From Desulfosarcina alkanivorans (lineage in GTDB: Bacteria > Desulfobacterota > Desulfobacteria > Desulfobacterales > Desulfosarcinaceae): DNA of 64,000 bases. Shown here one piece after another: positions 54,277-62,540 of the stretch; the stretch's first letter is position 1; the number at the start of each line of letters is the position of its first letter. The translations under genes and the position numbers were made by a program. The notes beneath the pieces are model-generated. The model did no database searches. It had not been told where the DNA came from and saw only the letters and a program-made list of their open reading frames with translations. The DNA is taken from the NCBI RefSeq assembly GCF_009688945.1, contig NZ_AP021874.1:5828001-5892000 (forward strand), read 5' to 3'.

Positions 54277-54459
54277 CTATTTGTTGTGGCCTGTACAACT
54301 TCCTTTTGCCGCATCGCGGATGTCATTCTGGTGTTTGGCAATAGAGATGATGGTGGCCAGTCCGGCACTGACCTCATCGGAAACACCCTGGTTTTTCAAT
54401 TTTTCCGCTTCTTCGCAAATTGCACGAAATGCATGGGATATTTTATCGGTACTCAGCAT
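54277..54459 (-). CDS. small hypothetical protein (60 aa)
   Basis: A short, mostly helical acidic protein (MLSTDKISHAFRAICEEAEK, then VSAGLATIISIAKHQN). It is supported mainly by a good AAGGAGC site eight bases upstream of its ATG. No family recognised. The C-terminus GSCTGHNK has one Cys. It lies just downstream of the helicase on the other strand. Confidence 0.5.
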   Translation of the reverse strand: MLSTDKISHAFRAICEEAEKLKNQGVSDEVSAGLATIISIAKHQNDIRDAAKGSCTGHNK

Positions 54460-54742
54460 GGGGCCTGCTCCTTATGTTTATATTAGCGGTGCGCTGTCGG
54501 TTTTTGGATTCGACATTCCTGCAATCAGAAAAATAATGCAAGGTGCCGGCATGTCAAAAGCGGCTTGCATCACCTGCTGCGAATTCGGACGGGGCCCGAA
54601 AGCGGTCCTCCTTCGGATCGCGCCGCCGCCCGGCCGGGCGCACCGGGTAAGGCCTTCGCGTGGCCCAATTGCCGGCGGCGAAGAAATCATGGTCCCAGAT
54701 TCTGTCTGCATGCCTGTGCTGCGGGGTGGCGGCCGGGTTGCT

Positions 54743-55258
54743 TTACAGAAACTGCGTAACCTTGTCGCAGCTGACAACGACAATCATTTTCCGCTGGCCG
54801 GGAGAATCGCTCATCTGCCCCCCCACCGCAATGCTGAAACATTCCCCGGCGGCGGTAATGAGCCCATAGCAGTTGAATGCCTGCCCGGCCTGTTGTATGG
54901 CGTCGATATTCGCGAACTCATGGGGCTTGAAGGCGATGACATGGGTTGACGCCTGCCTGATCGCTTCCCACTCCGTTTTGCAGTCCTGGCCTTTGCCGGT
55001 GGACACGTGGCAGACGCGTCGACTGCCGTTTTGGGTGTAGGCGGCCATGATGCAGCCGGTAAAATTGTAGCTGATGACGTCCTTGCCCTGTGACGCCACG
55101 CAGTTGATTCCGTTCGCCGCGAACGGCAAGTAGATACCCGCCCCCCCCGGCAGTTCGACCGAGCCTCTGGACATCTCTTTACCGGTTCCCTGCGTCCCGG
55201 CCTCATGGGTGGGCAGCCAGTTGGCGGTCATGCCTTTTTGCAGCTTCTTTTCCAGCAT
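54743..55258 (-). CDS. hypothetical protein with Cys-His deamidase-like motif
   Basis: A 171-residue protein of no recognised family, with AAGGAG nine bases before the ATG supporting the start. It has no signal peptide. A strand-turn-strand segment has Cys69 and His84 (FTGCIMAAYTQ, then RRVCHVSTG), a 15-residue Cys-to-His spacing like that of CNF/CheD-type glutamine deamidases (Cys866-His881 in CNF1), with Gly and Thr preceding the Cys. Five other cysteines are scattered. This is only a motif resemblance. Function unknown; neighbours give no help. Confidence 0.6.
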   Translation of the reverse strand: MLEKKLQKGMTANWLPTHEAGTQGTGKEMSRGSVELPGGAGIYLPFAANGINCVASQGKDVISYNFTGCIMAAYTQNGSRRVCHVSTGKGQDCKTEWEAIRQASTHVIAFKPHEFANIDAIQQAGQAFNCYGLITAAGECFSIAVGGQMSDSPGQRKMIVVVSCDKVTQFL

Positions 55259-55542
55259 TGCATTTCTCCTTGGCGCTATGGGTAGGTGAATCGAGGATTC
55301 ATTTTAGCATACATCTCATTCAGGACTTGCAGCCTTTGCCGGGGACGTCTTACGCGCAAGTGCGCAAGACCTGCCATGGCCGTCACGTTTGATAAACCCG
55401 GCATAAAACGACGTTGGGTCGCCACCCCATGAAGGGGCCAGAAGCAGTCATCGCCCTGATCCCCAGGCTTCCTGCACCTGACGGCGCCGATCAGGGCGCT
55501 TTCCCTTTGTCCGGCGGTCGCTTGAAGACCAGTGGCCGCCGC

Positions 55543-55917
55543 TTATTTGGCCGCGATCTTCACGACTTCAATGGTGGTTCCGTACATATGAATGCCCATG
55601 GCATCCTTTTTTAACCGTGCCGTAACGCTTACTTTCAGGCCATCCTTCCTGAATGATTCGGAAAGATTGGCGGGGTAATAGTTTCTGCCATCGTCGCCAT
55701 CGATTGCATAGAAGCCGCCCTCCATATCCTTGCGCACAATGGTTCCCTGTATCTCAAACGGATCGGAACCGGGACAGCCAGGACTCTCGGATAGGGATGG
55801 CCCATTGGGCCCGGCTTCACCCCTGGCGACGGCTTTTCCCAAACCTGACGTGCCGTTGCAGCCGGCAAGCGCCGCACCACAAAGGAGAATCAATACGGCA
55901 GCCATGGCTGGTTTCAT
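55543..55917 (-). CDS. lipoprotein, hypothetical
   Basis: A 124-residue lipoprotein with a signal peptide ending in the lipobox LAGC (Cys19). The mature part (PFEIQGTIVRKDMEGGFYAI, LKVSVTARLKKDAMGIHMYG, TTIEVVKI) reads as a small beta-barrel, like the OB-fold-type domain seen in other short bacterial lipoproteins. AAAGGAGC precedes the ATG. Unknown function. Confidence 0.75.
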   Translation of the reverse strand: MKPAMAAVLILLCGAALAGCNGTSGLGKAVARGEAGPNGPSLSESPGCPGSDPFEIQGTIVRKDMEGGFYAIDGDDGRNYYPANLSESFRKDGLKVSVTARLKKDAMGIHMYGTTIEVVKIAAK

Positions 55918-56023
55918 ACTCAGCTCCTTTATCGTGTTAAGTTCACTGTCTTAATAGTGCCCGTCCATAAATGGTTATTTTGCCCGGTCTCTGCATTGTG
56001 CGAAAAATTTTATCCTCGGAATA

Positions 56024-56509
56024 TCAACGATATGCCTCCGGTAAAGATTTTCGCACGCCTTGATCTCGACCCAAATCCCTCATTTCTGGACAGGCACTAA
56101 ATAGAAGCAACCTTCTCTCAAATCCGAATTTCCTGCAGTATTGGGGACGCCCGACCAGACAGCAGCCTTTGGCGTCCATCTTTTTCAATCGTGACAGGAC
56201 TTCGCGTATCAGGGCGTTGCCAATTCCCCTTTTGCTGGTATTCCGGCAGCACTGAGACGGGGCCGGGCCCATACCGGTCCGGGCCGCCGTCCGAGATGGT
56301 CACCGGGGAGAAAACAATATGCCCGACCACCCGGTCATCGATTTTTGCGACCAGCGACAGGGTCAGCGCGTTCGCGGCACGCAGTGCCTCGATGATGTAT
56401 TGCTCGTGTGGTTGCTGATCTCCAGCGGGCTGAACGCCGCGACGGTCACATCGGTTATGGTGCCGAGGTCGGCATCCGTCTCGTTTCTGGCTGTGATTGC
56501 AGGGCCCAT
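56024..56509 (-). pseudogene. GNAT N-acetyltransferase, frameshifted
   Basis: Pieces of one GNAT acetyltransferase lie in order in different frames. From ATG 56509: AITARNETDADLGTITDVTV and AAFSPLEISNHT; a one-base deletion near 56418 then restores EALRAANALTLSLVAKIDDR, VVGHIVFSPVTISDGG and VSVLPEYQQKG; an extra base near 56224 is followed by IGNALIREVLSRLKKMDAKG and CCLVGRPQYCRKFGF, after which the family sequence is lost. The acetyl-CoA loop (QQKG-IGNALI) is thus broken. Two frameshifts plus a degenerate tail point to a decayed gene, not to a single sequencing error. Confidence 0.8.
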
Positions 56510-56552
56510 GGCGGTTCCGTTCCTTTTCCTGGTCCGTCGTCCAGTACGGCGA

Positions 56553-58655
56553 CTACCCGGGAGAAGGACTGTTAAGCCCGCTATGGCGCAGCAAGGCATC
56601 CGTGCGCGGCGCGCGCCCGCGGAAATCATGAAAGACTTTCATGGGGTCACGACCGCCGCCACAGGCGAGGACCGTATCACGGTATCGGCGCCCCAGCGCG
56701 GCAATGGCGGCCTCATCGTCCAGCCCGGTTTCTTCGAAGGCGGCAAAGGCGTCGGCGCTGAGCACTTCCGCCCATTTGTAGCTGTAGTATCCCGCGGCAT
56801 AGCCACCGGCGAAAATATGGCTGAACGAACAGAGAAACCGCGATTCGGGCAGCGGCGGCAACGGGTTCAGGTCCCGGGCGATCTGTTGGTGCACATCGAA
56901 AACGGTGGCCTTCCCCTCGGGATCGAACGCGGTATGGAGCCTCATATCGGTCATGCCGAATTCCAGTTGCCGCATGAACATCGAACCGGCACGGAAGGTG
57001 CGGGCGGCGCTGATTTTATCGAACAACGCATCCGGCAGTGTTTCGCCCGTCTCGACGTGCTTGGTCATGCCCACCAGGGTGGGTTTGTGGTAGCACCAGT
57101 TCTCCATGAACTGGCTGGCGACCTCCACCGCGTCCCACTCGATACCACTGGTGCCGGCCGCGTCGCTGTAGTCGACGGTTGTGAGCATCCCCTGCAGCCC
57201 GTGACCGAATTCGTGGAAGAGGGTCGTCACCTCACTGAAACGCATCAGCGAAGGACGACCCTCCGCCGGCGGCGTGCCGTTGCAGCACAGATGCACCACC
57301 GGATGCCGCAATTCCCCATCGATGGTGCAGCGGCTCAGACAACCGTCCATCCACGCACCGCCGCGCTTTTCCTCCGGGCGGGAGTACGGGTCGAGGTAAA
57401 ACCAGGCAAGGGTTTCATCGCTGCCGTTTTTGACACGATAAAAGCGTACGTCTTCGTGCCAGACGGGCGCCAGTCCGTCGGCCTGTTCGAAGGTGACCCC
57501 GAACAGCCGGGTACACAATGAAAACAGGCCGTCAATTACGCGGGGCAAGGGGAAGTAAGGGCGCAGTTGATCGTCGGTAAACCGGAAGCGCTGCTCCCGC
57601 AACCGTTCGGCCCAAAACGGCACATCCCAGTGGGCCAGGGGCTCGGTCTGCCCCGATGCCCGGGCCAGTTGACGCAAGTCCTCCAGCTCTGTCCGGGACG
57701 GCTGCCGGGCGGCCTGCACCAGTTCTGAGAACATTTTTTCGACGGCGGCGACATCCGGTGCCATTTTCGAATCCAGGCTGAGATCGGCGTAGTTTGCATA
57801 ACCGAGCAGTCGGGCTTTTTCTTTGCGCAGCGCGAGGATGCGGTCGATCAAACCGGAATTGTCCAGGTCGCCGGTGGACGCACGCAGGATATGGGCGCGG
57901 TAAACCAGCTCGCGGTGGTTTCGGTTGCGATGGTGCTCCATAAAGGGGAGGTAGCTGGGATAATCGAGGGTGATGCGCCAGGGACCGTCGTCGGGTGTGG
58001 CCTTTGGGTCCTCCCGGTTCACCCCATTCCACGATTGCGCGGCAATCTGTTTCAGGGGTTCCGGCCAGCCTGCGGTCTCCCCGGCATCCGTTATGATGAA
58101 TGCAAAGGCCTTGGTGGCATCGAGCACATGGTTGGAAAAGTCCGTGTGCAATTGTGAGAGTTCCCGGGCTATGGCATTGAACCGCTCCCTGGCCGCACCG
58201 CGCAGACCGACGCCGGCGTGTTTGGCGGCCCGGATCTTTTGCTCGACAATCCGCTGCTGGGCTTCATCCAGCTCCCCCCAGGCATCGCCGTCACGAATGG
58301 CCAGCAGTCCCTTGTAAATGGCAGGGCTCTGGTTGAGCCGCAGGCCGAATTGCACGACGTCGGCCAGCACTTGCTCGTGCGCCTGACGCAGTTCGTCGGA
58401 ATTTTTAACGCCCATCAGGTGCGAAACCACACCCCAGCTGTATTCAAAAGGAATATTCAGCTGTTCCAGTGGACCGAGCAATCCGGCCCAGGTGGGCACC
58501 AGGCTTTTTTCCAGCCCGTCGACCCGCTCGTTGGCACGATCCAGAACCTGTCGAACGGCCGGCACCACGTGTTCCGGCTCGACACGGTCAAAAGGCGGAA
58601 ACCCGGTTTCAACCAGCAGGGGGTTGTCGGTCTGACTCCTTTTTTCCTGATCCAC
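56553..58655 (-). CDS. prlC: M3 family oligopeptidase A
   Basis: A 700-residue cytosolic zinc oligopeptidase. The catalytic FHEFGHGLQGMLT motif and the downstream Glu region SGIEWDAVEVASQFMENW are intact, as is FSHIFAGGYAAGYYSYKWAE near the C-terminus, a strong marker of oligopeptidase A (PrlC). Length is that of the E. coli enzyme. It would degrade peptides released by proteases and signal peptides. The GTG start at 58655 has AGGAAGG about ten bases upstream. Its stop is 44 bp from the GNAT pseudogene. Confidence 0.94.
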   Translation of the reverse strand: MDQEKRSQTDNPLLVETGFPPFDRVEPEHVVPAVRQVLDRANERVDGLEKSLVPTWAGLLGPLEQLNIPFEYSWGVVSHLMGVKNSDELRQAHEQVLADVVQFGLRLNQSPAIYKGLLAIRDGDAWGELDEAQQRIVEQKIRAAKHAGVGLRGAARERFNAIARELSQLHTDFSNHVLDATKAFAFIITDAGETAGWPEPLKQIAAQSWNGVNREDPKATPDDGPWRITLDYPSYLPFMEHHRNRNHRELVYRAHILRASTGDLDNSGLIDRILALRKEKARLLGYANYADLSLDSKMAPDVAAVEKMFSELVQAARQPSRTELEDLRQLARASGQTEPLAHWDVPFWAERLREQRFRFTDDQLRPYFPLPRVIDGLFSLCTRLFGVTFEQADGLAPVWHEDVRFYRVKNGSDETLAWFYLDPYSRPEEKRGGAWMDGCLSRCTIDGELRHPVVHLCCNGTPPAEGRPSLMRFSEVTTLFHEFGHGLQGMLTTVDYSDAAGTSGIEWDAVEVASQFMENWCYHKPTLVGMTKHVETGETLPDALFDKISAARTFRAGSMFMRQLEFGMTDMRLHTAFDPEGKATVFDVHQQIARDLNPLPPLPESRFLCSFSHIFAGGYAAGYYSYKWAEVLSADAFAAFEETGLDDEAAIAALGRRYRDTVLACGGGRDPMKVFHDFRGRAPRTDALLRHSGLNSPSPG

Positions 58656-58762
58656 GACGATTTCCTTCCTGATGTAACGGGCCGAGGTGAATATTCCAGG
58701 CGCACACTGTTCGGCACCCGGTGACTTTCATGGTTCGGTTGCGCTGCTGCTTCATGTCAGAT

Positions 58763-59710
58763 TCAGTCATGAACGGCAGCCGGTATGTCACGCCCTGGTT
58801 CGAGTGCCTGAAATCCTCTCGTGGTTGCCTTCCCCTTTGCATAATCCTGGTGCCATCCCGAAGAGACCGGCATTTTTTCATAAAGCGTTTTTCTTTCAGC
58901 CTCAAGAACGCGGCGCGGCACTCCCATGAAATCAGCCGCACAGAGAACCCTTCGGCCGGATTCTGATGAAATCCCGTCCAGCCATCGCAGTCCCTCACGG
59001 CTTCGCATCAGGTGATGGTCCAGTATCAATATGTCCACGGAATCAGCCAGGCGCAACGCATTTTTCCAGGCCCGGTTGCGCAACTCCGAATTCAGGTGCT
59101 CGAGATAAAGCGGCGGACCGCCAGCCAGAAGTATATCCGGCTGCCACCCGAGAACAAGGTCGACGGTGTCGTCATCCAGAAGCTGAATGTCCGAGGTATG
59201 CACAAACACAGTCTCATCCGCGATCCGGGTCATCATTACCGTTTCGTTGCGCTCTGTTTGGTTTCCATGGGGTACGGGTACGGAGAAAACCAGTGGTCCG
59301 GCGCCCCGGTTTCCCTCCTGCCATCGGGCGGCCAGGCGTTCCTTGAGGGTTATAAATCGGACCCGTTCCCTGGCGGATAGAAATTCGGCTGATTTGGTCC
59401 AGATCCGAACCCCGGGGTTCAACCCGGCCACCCTGGCCGCGTCCAGTTGATAGGGGTTTGCATCCGCCAGAGGGACATGGTCGCCATGAAAATGGCTGAA
59501 GACAATGTCCGTGGCAAGTCCCCAGGCCGCTATGATCTTTTCTCTGATCGCCTCGCCCGTTGCCACCTGAATCGGGTGCGGCGCCAGGCCCTTACGAAAA
59601 AAGCCCAGAGCGATCCCGGGATCGATGAGAATTTTTTGTTCGGCGGCAGCAACGAAACAACAAAGTCCCCGGACACCAAGTGATTCAGCGCCGATAATCT
59701 CTATCTTCAT
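58763..59710 (-). CDS. MBL-fold metallohydrolase
   Basis: A 315-residue metallo-beta-lactamase-fold protein. FSHFHGDHVPLAD is the metal-binding motif; TVFVHTSDIQLLDDDTVDLV supplies a later Asp and ILILDHHLMRSREG a His. It resembles the UPF0282 group more than the glyoxalase II or RNase J lineages. No signal peptide. Substrate unknown. The start has only a weak RBS (AAGGC). Confidence 0.82.
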   Translation of the reverse strand: MKIEIIGAESLGVRGLCCFVAAAEQKILIDPGIALGFFRKGLAPHPIQVATGEAIREKIIAAWGLATDIVFSHFHGDHVPLADANPYQLDAARVAGLNPGVRIWTKSAEFLSARERVRFITLKERLAARWQEGNRGAGPLVFSVPVPHGNQTERNETVMMTRIADETVFVHTSDIQLLDDDTVDLVLGWQPDILLAGGPPLYLEHLNSELRNRAWKNALRLADSVDILILDHHLMRSREGLRWLDGISSESGRRVLCAADFMGVPRRVLEAERKTLYEKMPVSSGWHQDYAKGKATTRGFQALEPGRDIPAAVHD

Positions 59711-59820
59711 GTAAAATAAGCCTTTTTGGCCTTATTGTCGTAATGGTCAAAGACGGGTTCATTCGTTCTGCATTGCCCGTGTAAGGGGCCGGCCTGATAT
59801 CCTGCCTGCTGGTTCCATAC

Positions 59821-60576
59821 TCATTCTTCTTTTAATGCAATTTTTCTATATTGCTCAATCAGGCCCTCCTGTTTCATCGCTTTCAGCACTGAAGCGAGTT
59901 TCGGCACAAGGGCGGAATGTTTTTTATGCAGATAGGCATACATCGCGGTTTCCTGCATGAGACCGGCCTGATAGACGGCAGATGTGTCGAAGTCGGCCCG
60001 ATCCAATCGCTTCACCGTGTTGGTGATATTATGTTCCAGATCGACAAATACGTCAGTGCGCCCAAGGATGAGTTTTTTCAGCCCTTGTTCCGTTTTTGCT
60101 ATCTGAGACAGATTTCCCGGGTTGACCACTGACTTCAATTCAGCTTCGGATCTTGATGCCCCTAAACGGTATTCGACTCTATAGCTCGTATTTTTCAGGC
60201 TGTTCCACCCTTGCAGCACGATCCCCGGCTTGACCGTGTAGGCTCCATATCTTACCGAAGCGGGCGATTCGTCCACCCGGATCAGATTCTGATGGGCCGC
60301 CTGATACTCCCCCGGCCTTTGAATCTCACCGTCTACTTCTCCGGCATCGACCATCATTGTCAGGCGTGCCAATGGATAGATATCGTATTGCAATTCATAG
60401 CCGAGTCTGCGGAAGGCTTCGGTGTAGATCAGGACTAACCATTTCATCTGAGGCACTTCTTGGGTGTCCTGCGAACCGGCCAAAACGATTTTCTGGGCAG
60501 CATGGCATGGACTTTCAAACCCGATCCCCACCTGAAGACAGAGACCCATCAGTATGCATTTAACTATTGTTTCCAT
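59821..60576 (-). CDS. periplasmic substrate-binding (SBP_bac_3-like) protein
   Basis: A protein of about 251 residues with a signal peptide (METIVKCILMGLCLQVGIGF..., cut near CHA-AQ) and an amino-acid-type periplasmic binding fold: MKWLVLIYTEAFRRLGYEL, YPLARLTMMVDAGEVDGEI, YRVEYRLGASRSEAEL and VPKLASVLKAMKQEGLIEQY. The closest appearance is a transporter solute-binding protein without its permease, or a ligand-binding partner of a sensor. A longer frame runs to 60663, but without RBS; the start was set at the signal peptide. The ligand is unknown. Confidence 0.7.
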   Translation of the reverse strand: METIVKCILMGLCLQVGIGFESPCHAAQKIVLAGSQDTQEVPQMKWLVLIYTEAFRRLGYELQYDIYPLARLTMMVDAGEVDGEIQRPGEYQAAHQNLIRVDESPASVRYGAYTVKPGIVLQGWNSLKNTSYRVEYRLGASRSEAELKSVVNPGNLSQIAKTEQGLKKLILGRTDVFVDLEHNITNTVKRLDRADFDTSAVYQAGLMQETAMYAYLHKKHSALVPKLASVLKAMKQEGLIEQYRKIALKEE

Positions 60577-60683
60577 TGCAATTACATGCATTTGCAAACA
60601 CCCCATTGTGCGCAAAGGGTTAATTTTTCGTCGAACCCGAATCATTTCACAACCGGAGGGCATATGGATGTTTTACTGAATTT

Positions 60684-62256
60684 TTACAGATCGACGTTGC
60701 CGGCGCCACTGGGTTGATGACCGTCATGCCCAAAAGCCTCGCGCACCTTTTTGGACAGCTGTAACGTGCTGAACGGCTTGGAAAGGAATTGGACGCCTTT
60801 TTTCAAAACCCCATGGCTGACGATAACGTTTGCCGTGTAACCGGACATGTAAAGCACCTTCAGATCCGGCTTTACCGATTTCAGCCTTTTATAGAGATCC
60901 TTGCCGTTTATCCCGGGCGTGACCACGTCCGTGATGAGCAAACCGACGTCACTGTGCTTGTCGGCAAAAAACGGCAAGTGCCGCTTCGGGTCCGGCAACG
61001 GACAAAACCGTATATCCCAGCTCCCGCAGGCTCGCTTCTGTCACTTTGCGCACCATTTCGTCGTCTTCCACCAGAAACACCGTTTCCGATCCAAGCACCG
61101 GCCCCTGATGCTCGTCTATTTTCAACGGCTCGGTGTCACCCCTTGAAACCGGTATGTATATTTTGAAGGTGCTTCCGCGGCCCGGTTCACTGTAACCATT
61201 TATGAAACCGCCGCCCTGTTTCACGATGCCATATACGGTGGACAACCCCAGCCCGGTGCCCTTTCCGATTTCCTTGGTTGTGTAAAAGGGCTCGAAAATA
61301 TGGTCGAGGTTTTCCGCGTCCATGCCGATGCCGTTGTCGCTGACCGAAATCTGCACGAAATCGCCCGGTATGAATCCCATGTGTTCCCGGCAGTAGGCCT
61401 CGTCCAGACTCACGTTGGCCGTCTCAAAGGTCAGACTGCCGCCTGCCGGCATGGCATCGCGGGCGTTGACCGCAAGGTTCATGAGAATTTGCTCGATCTG
61501 AACCGGATCAAATTCGATATTCTCGATATCTTCGGAGGGGAAAAACGTTAAGGCGACATGGTGGACTTGGTCTTCGAAGGTGATAATTTTGGAAGAAATC
61601 TCCACAGGGAACACCGTGCCGTCTTTTCGCCGGTCCTGCCTTTCGAGCCCTGCGCCGCCGCTTTTTCTCACTTTCTCCCAATGCGGTCCCCACATCTCCT
61701 GCGAAAATCCCACATCGATATCCCACAAGTGAAGCCGCATCATCTCGTTCCGGCTGTATCCCAGCGATCGGCAGGCGTGCGCGTTGACATAGGGGAACCG
61801 ACCTTCCGCGTTTATCCAAAACACCGCGTCGGGCGACGACTCCACCGAAAGCTGGAATCGCCTGAGGGCGTCCTCCCTTGCCAGGCGAACGGATAGGTCG
61901 CGCACGATGGCCCACATGCCCACCGGGTGGCCATCGGGGTCCCTGGCCAGGACGACCCTCAACTCCACAGGCACGATGCTGCCGTCTTTGCGACGGTACT
62001 CTTTTTCAAATACGTCAGAGTAGCCCCTTACCATTACCTGCTCGTCGATGATCTGTTGCTCTAACTCATGCCATTTCGAAGGCGTAAGGTCGAAAATGCT
62101 CAAACCGAGCAGTTCGCCCTTTCTATAGCCGACCAGGTCCAGAAAAGGGTGGTTGGCCTCAGTCACCCGGCCTTCCATGTCAGCAGCGCCAAAGGCGTCC
62201 ATCATGTTTGCACACAGTTGCCGGTACATGGTTTCCGGTTTCCTGCCATTTACCAT
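60684..62256 (-). pseudogene. PAS-PAS-HATPase-receiver hybrid kinase, frameshifted and lacking HisKA
   Basis: Two PAS domains (about 10-140 and 140-260: GVTEANHPFLDLVGY-like and FWINAEGRFPYVNAHACRSL) lead directly into a HATPase (QILMNLAVNARDAMPAGG, VSDNGIGMDAENLDHIF, KGTGLGLSTVYGIV). The dimerisation/phospho-acceptor HisKA segment expected between PAS and HATPase is missing. The C-terminal receiver is broken by one extra T in a T6 tract near 60965; the second piece (FADKHSDVGLLITDVVTPG) continues in another frame and ends at 60684. AGGAGGG supports the ATG at 62256. Two independent defects imply a decayed kinase. Confidence 0.85.
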
Positions 62257-62540
62257 ATGATCCCTCCTAACAACGACCGCCCGGTTTACAACTGTCTCAT
62301 AATAAATGAACCGCTTTTATACCCTCCCCAATCGAAATGACGCATGTCCCGAAAAGAGGGCTTCCACCTTACATTCCGCACCCGTGAGAATCGATTTTAG
62401 GAAATTTTTTATCGTTCAAAAATAACCACATAGGCGATTTAACATATTGTATTTACTGTAAAATAAAAATACCTAGACATTTCAACTAGTTGCTGGTACG
62501 TTACCCCCAATCTTGACAACAACAGTTCAAAGGAGGGGAC
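62257..62540. other. AT-rich flank of the transposase gene
   Basis: 284 bp, clearly AT-richer than the neighbourhood, between the decayed kinase and the transposase. The left end of the insertion sequence should lie here; I could not define its terminal inverted repeat without the right end. Confidence 0.45.

Noticed and set aside
54281..54949. 222-residue plus-strand open frame opposite small minus-strand genes
   Set aside because: It has no RBS, low-complexity composition and is antisense to genes with good RBSs.
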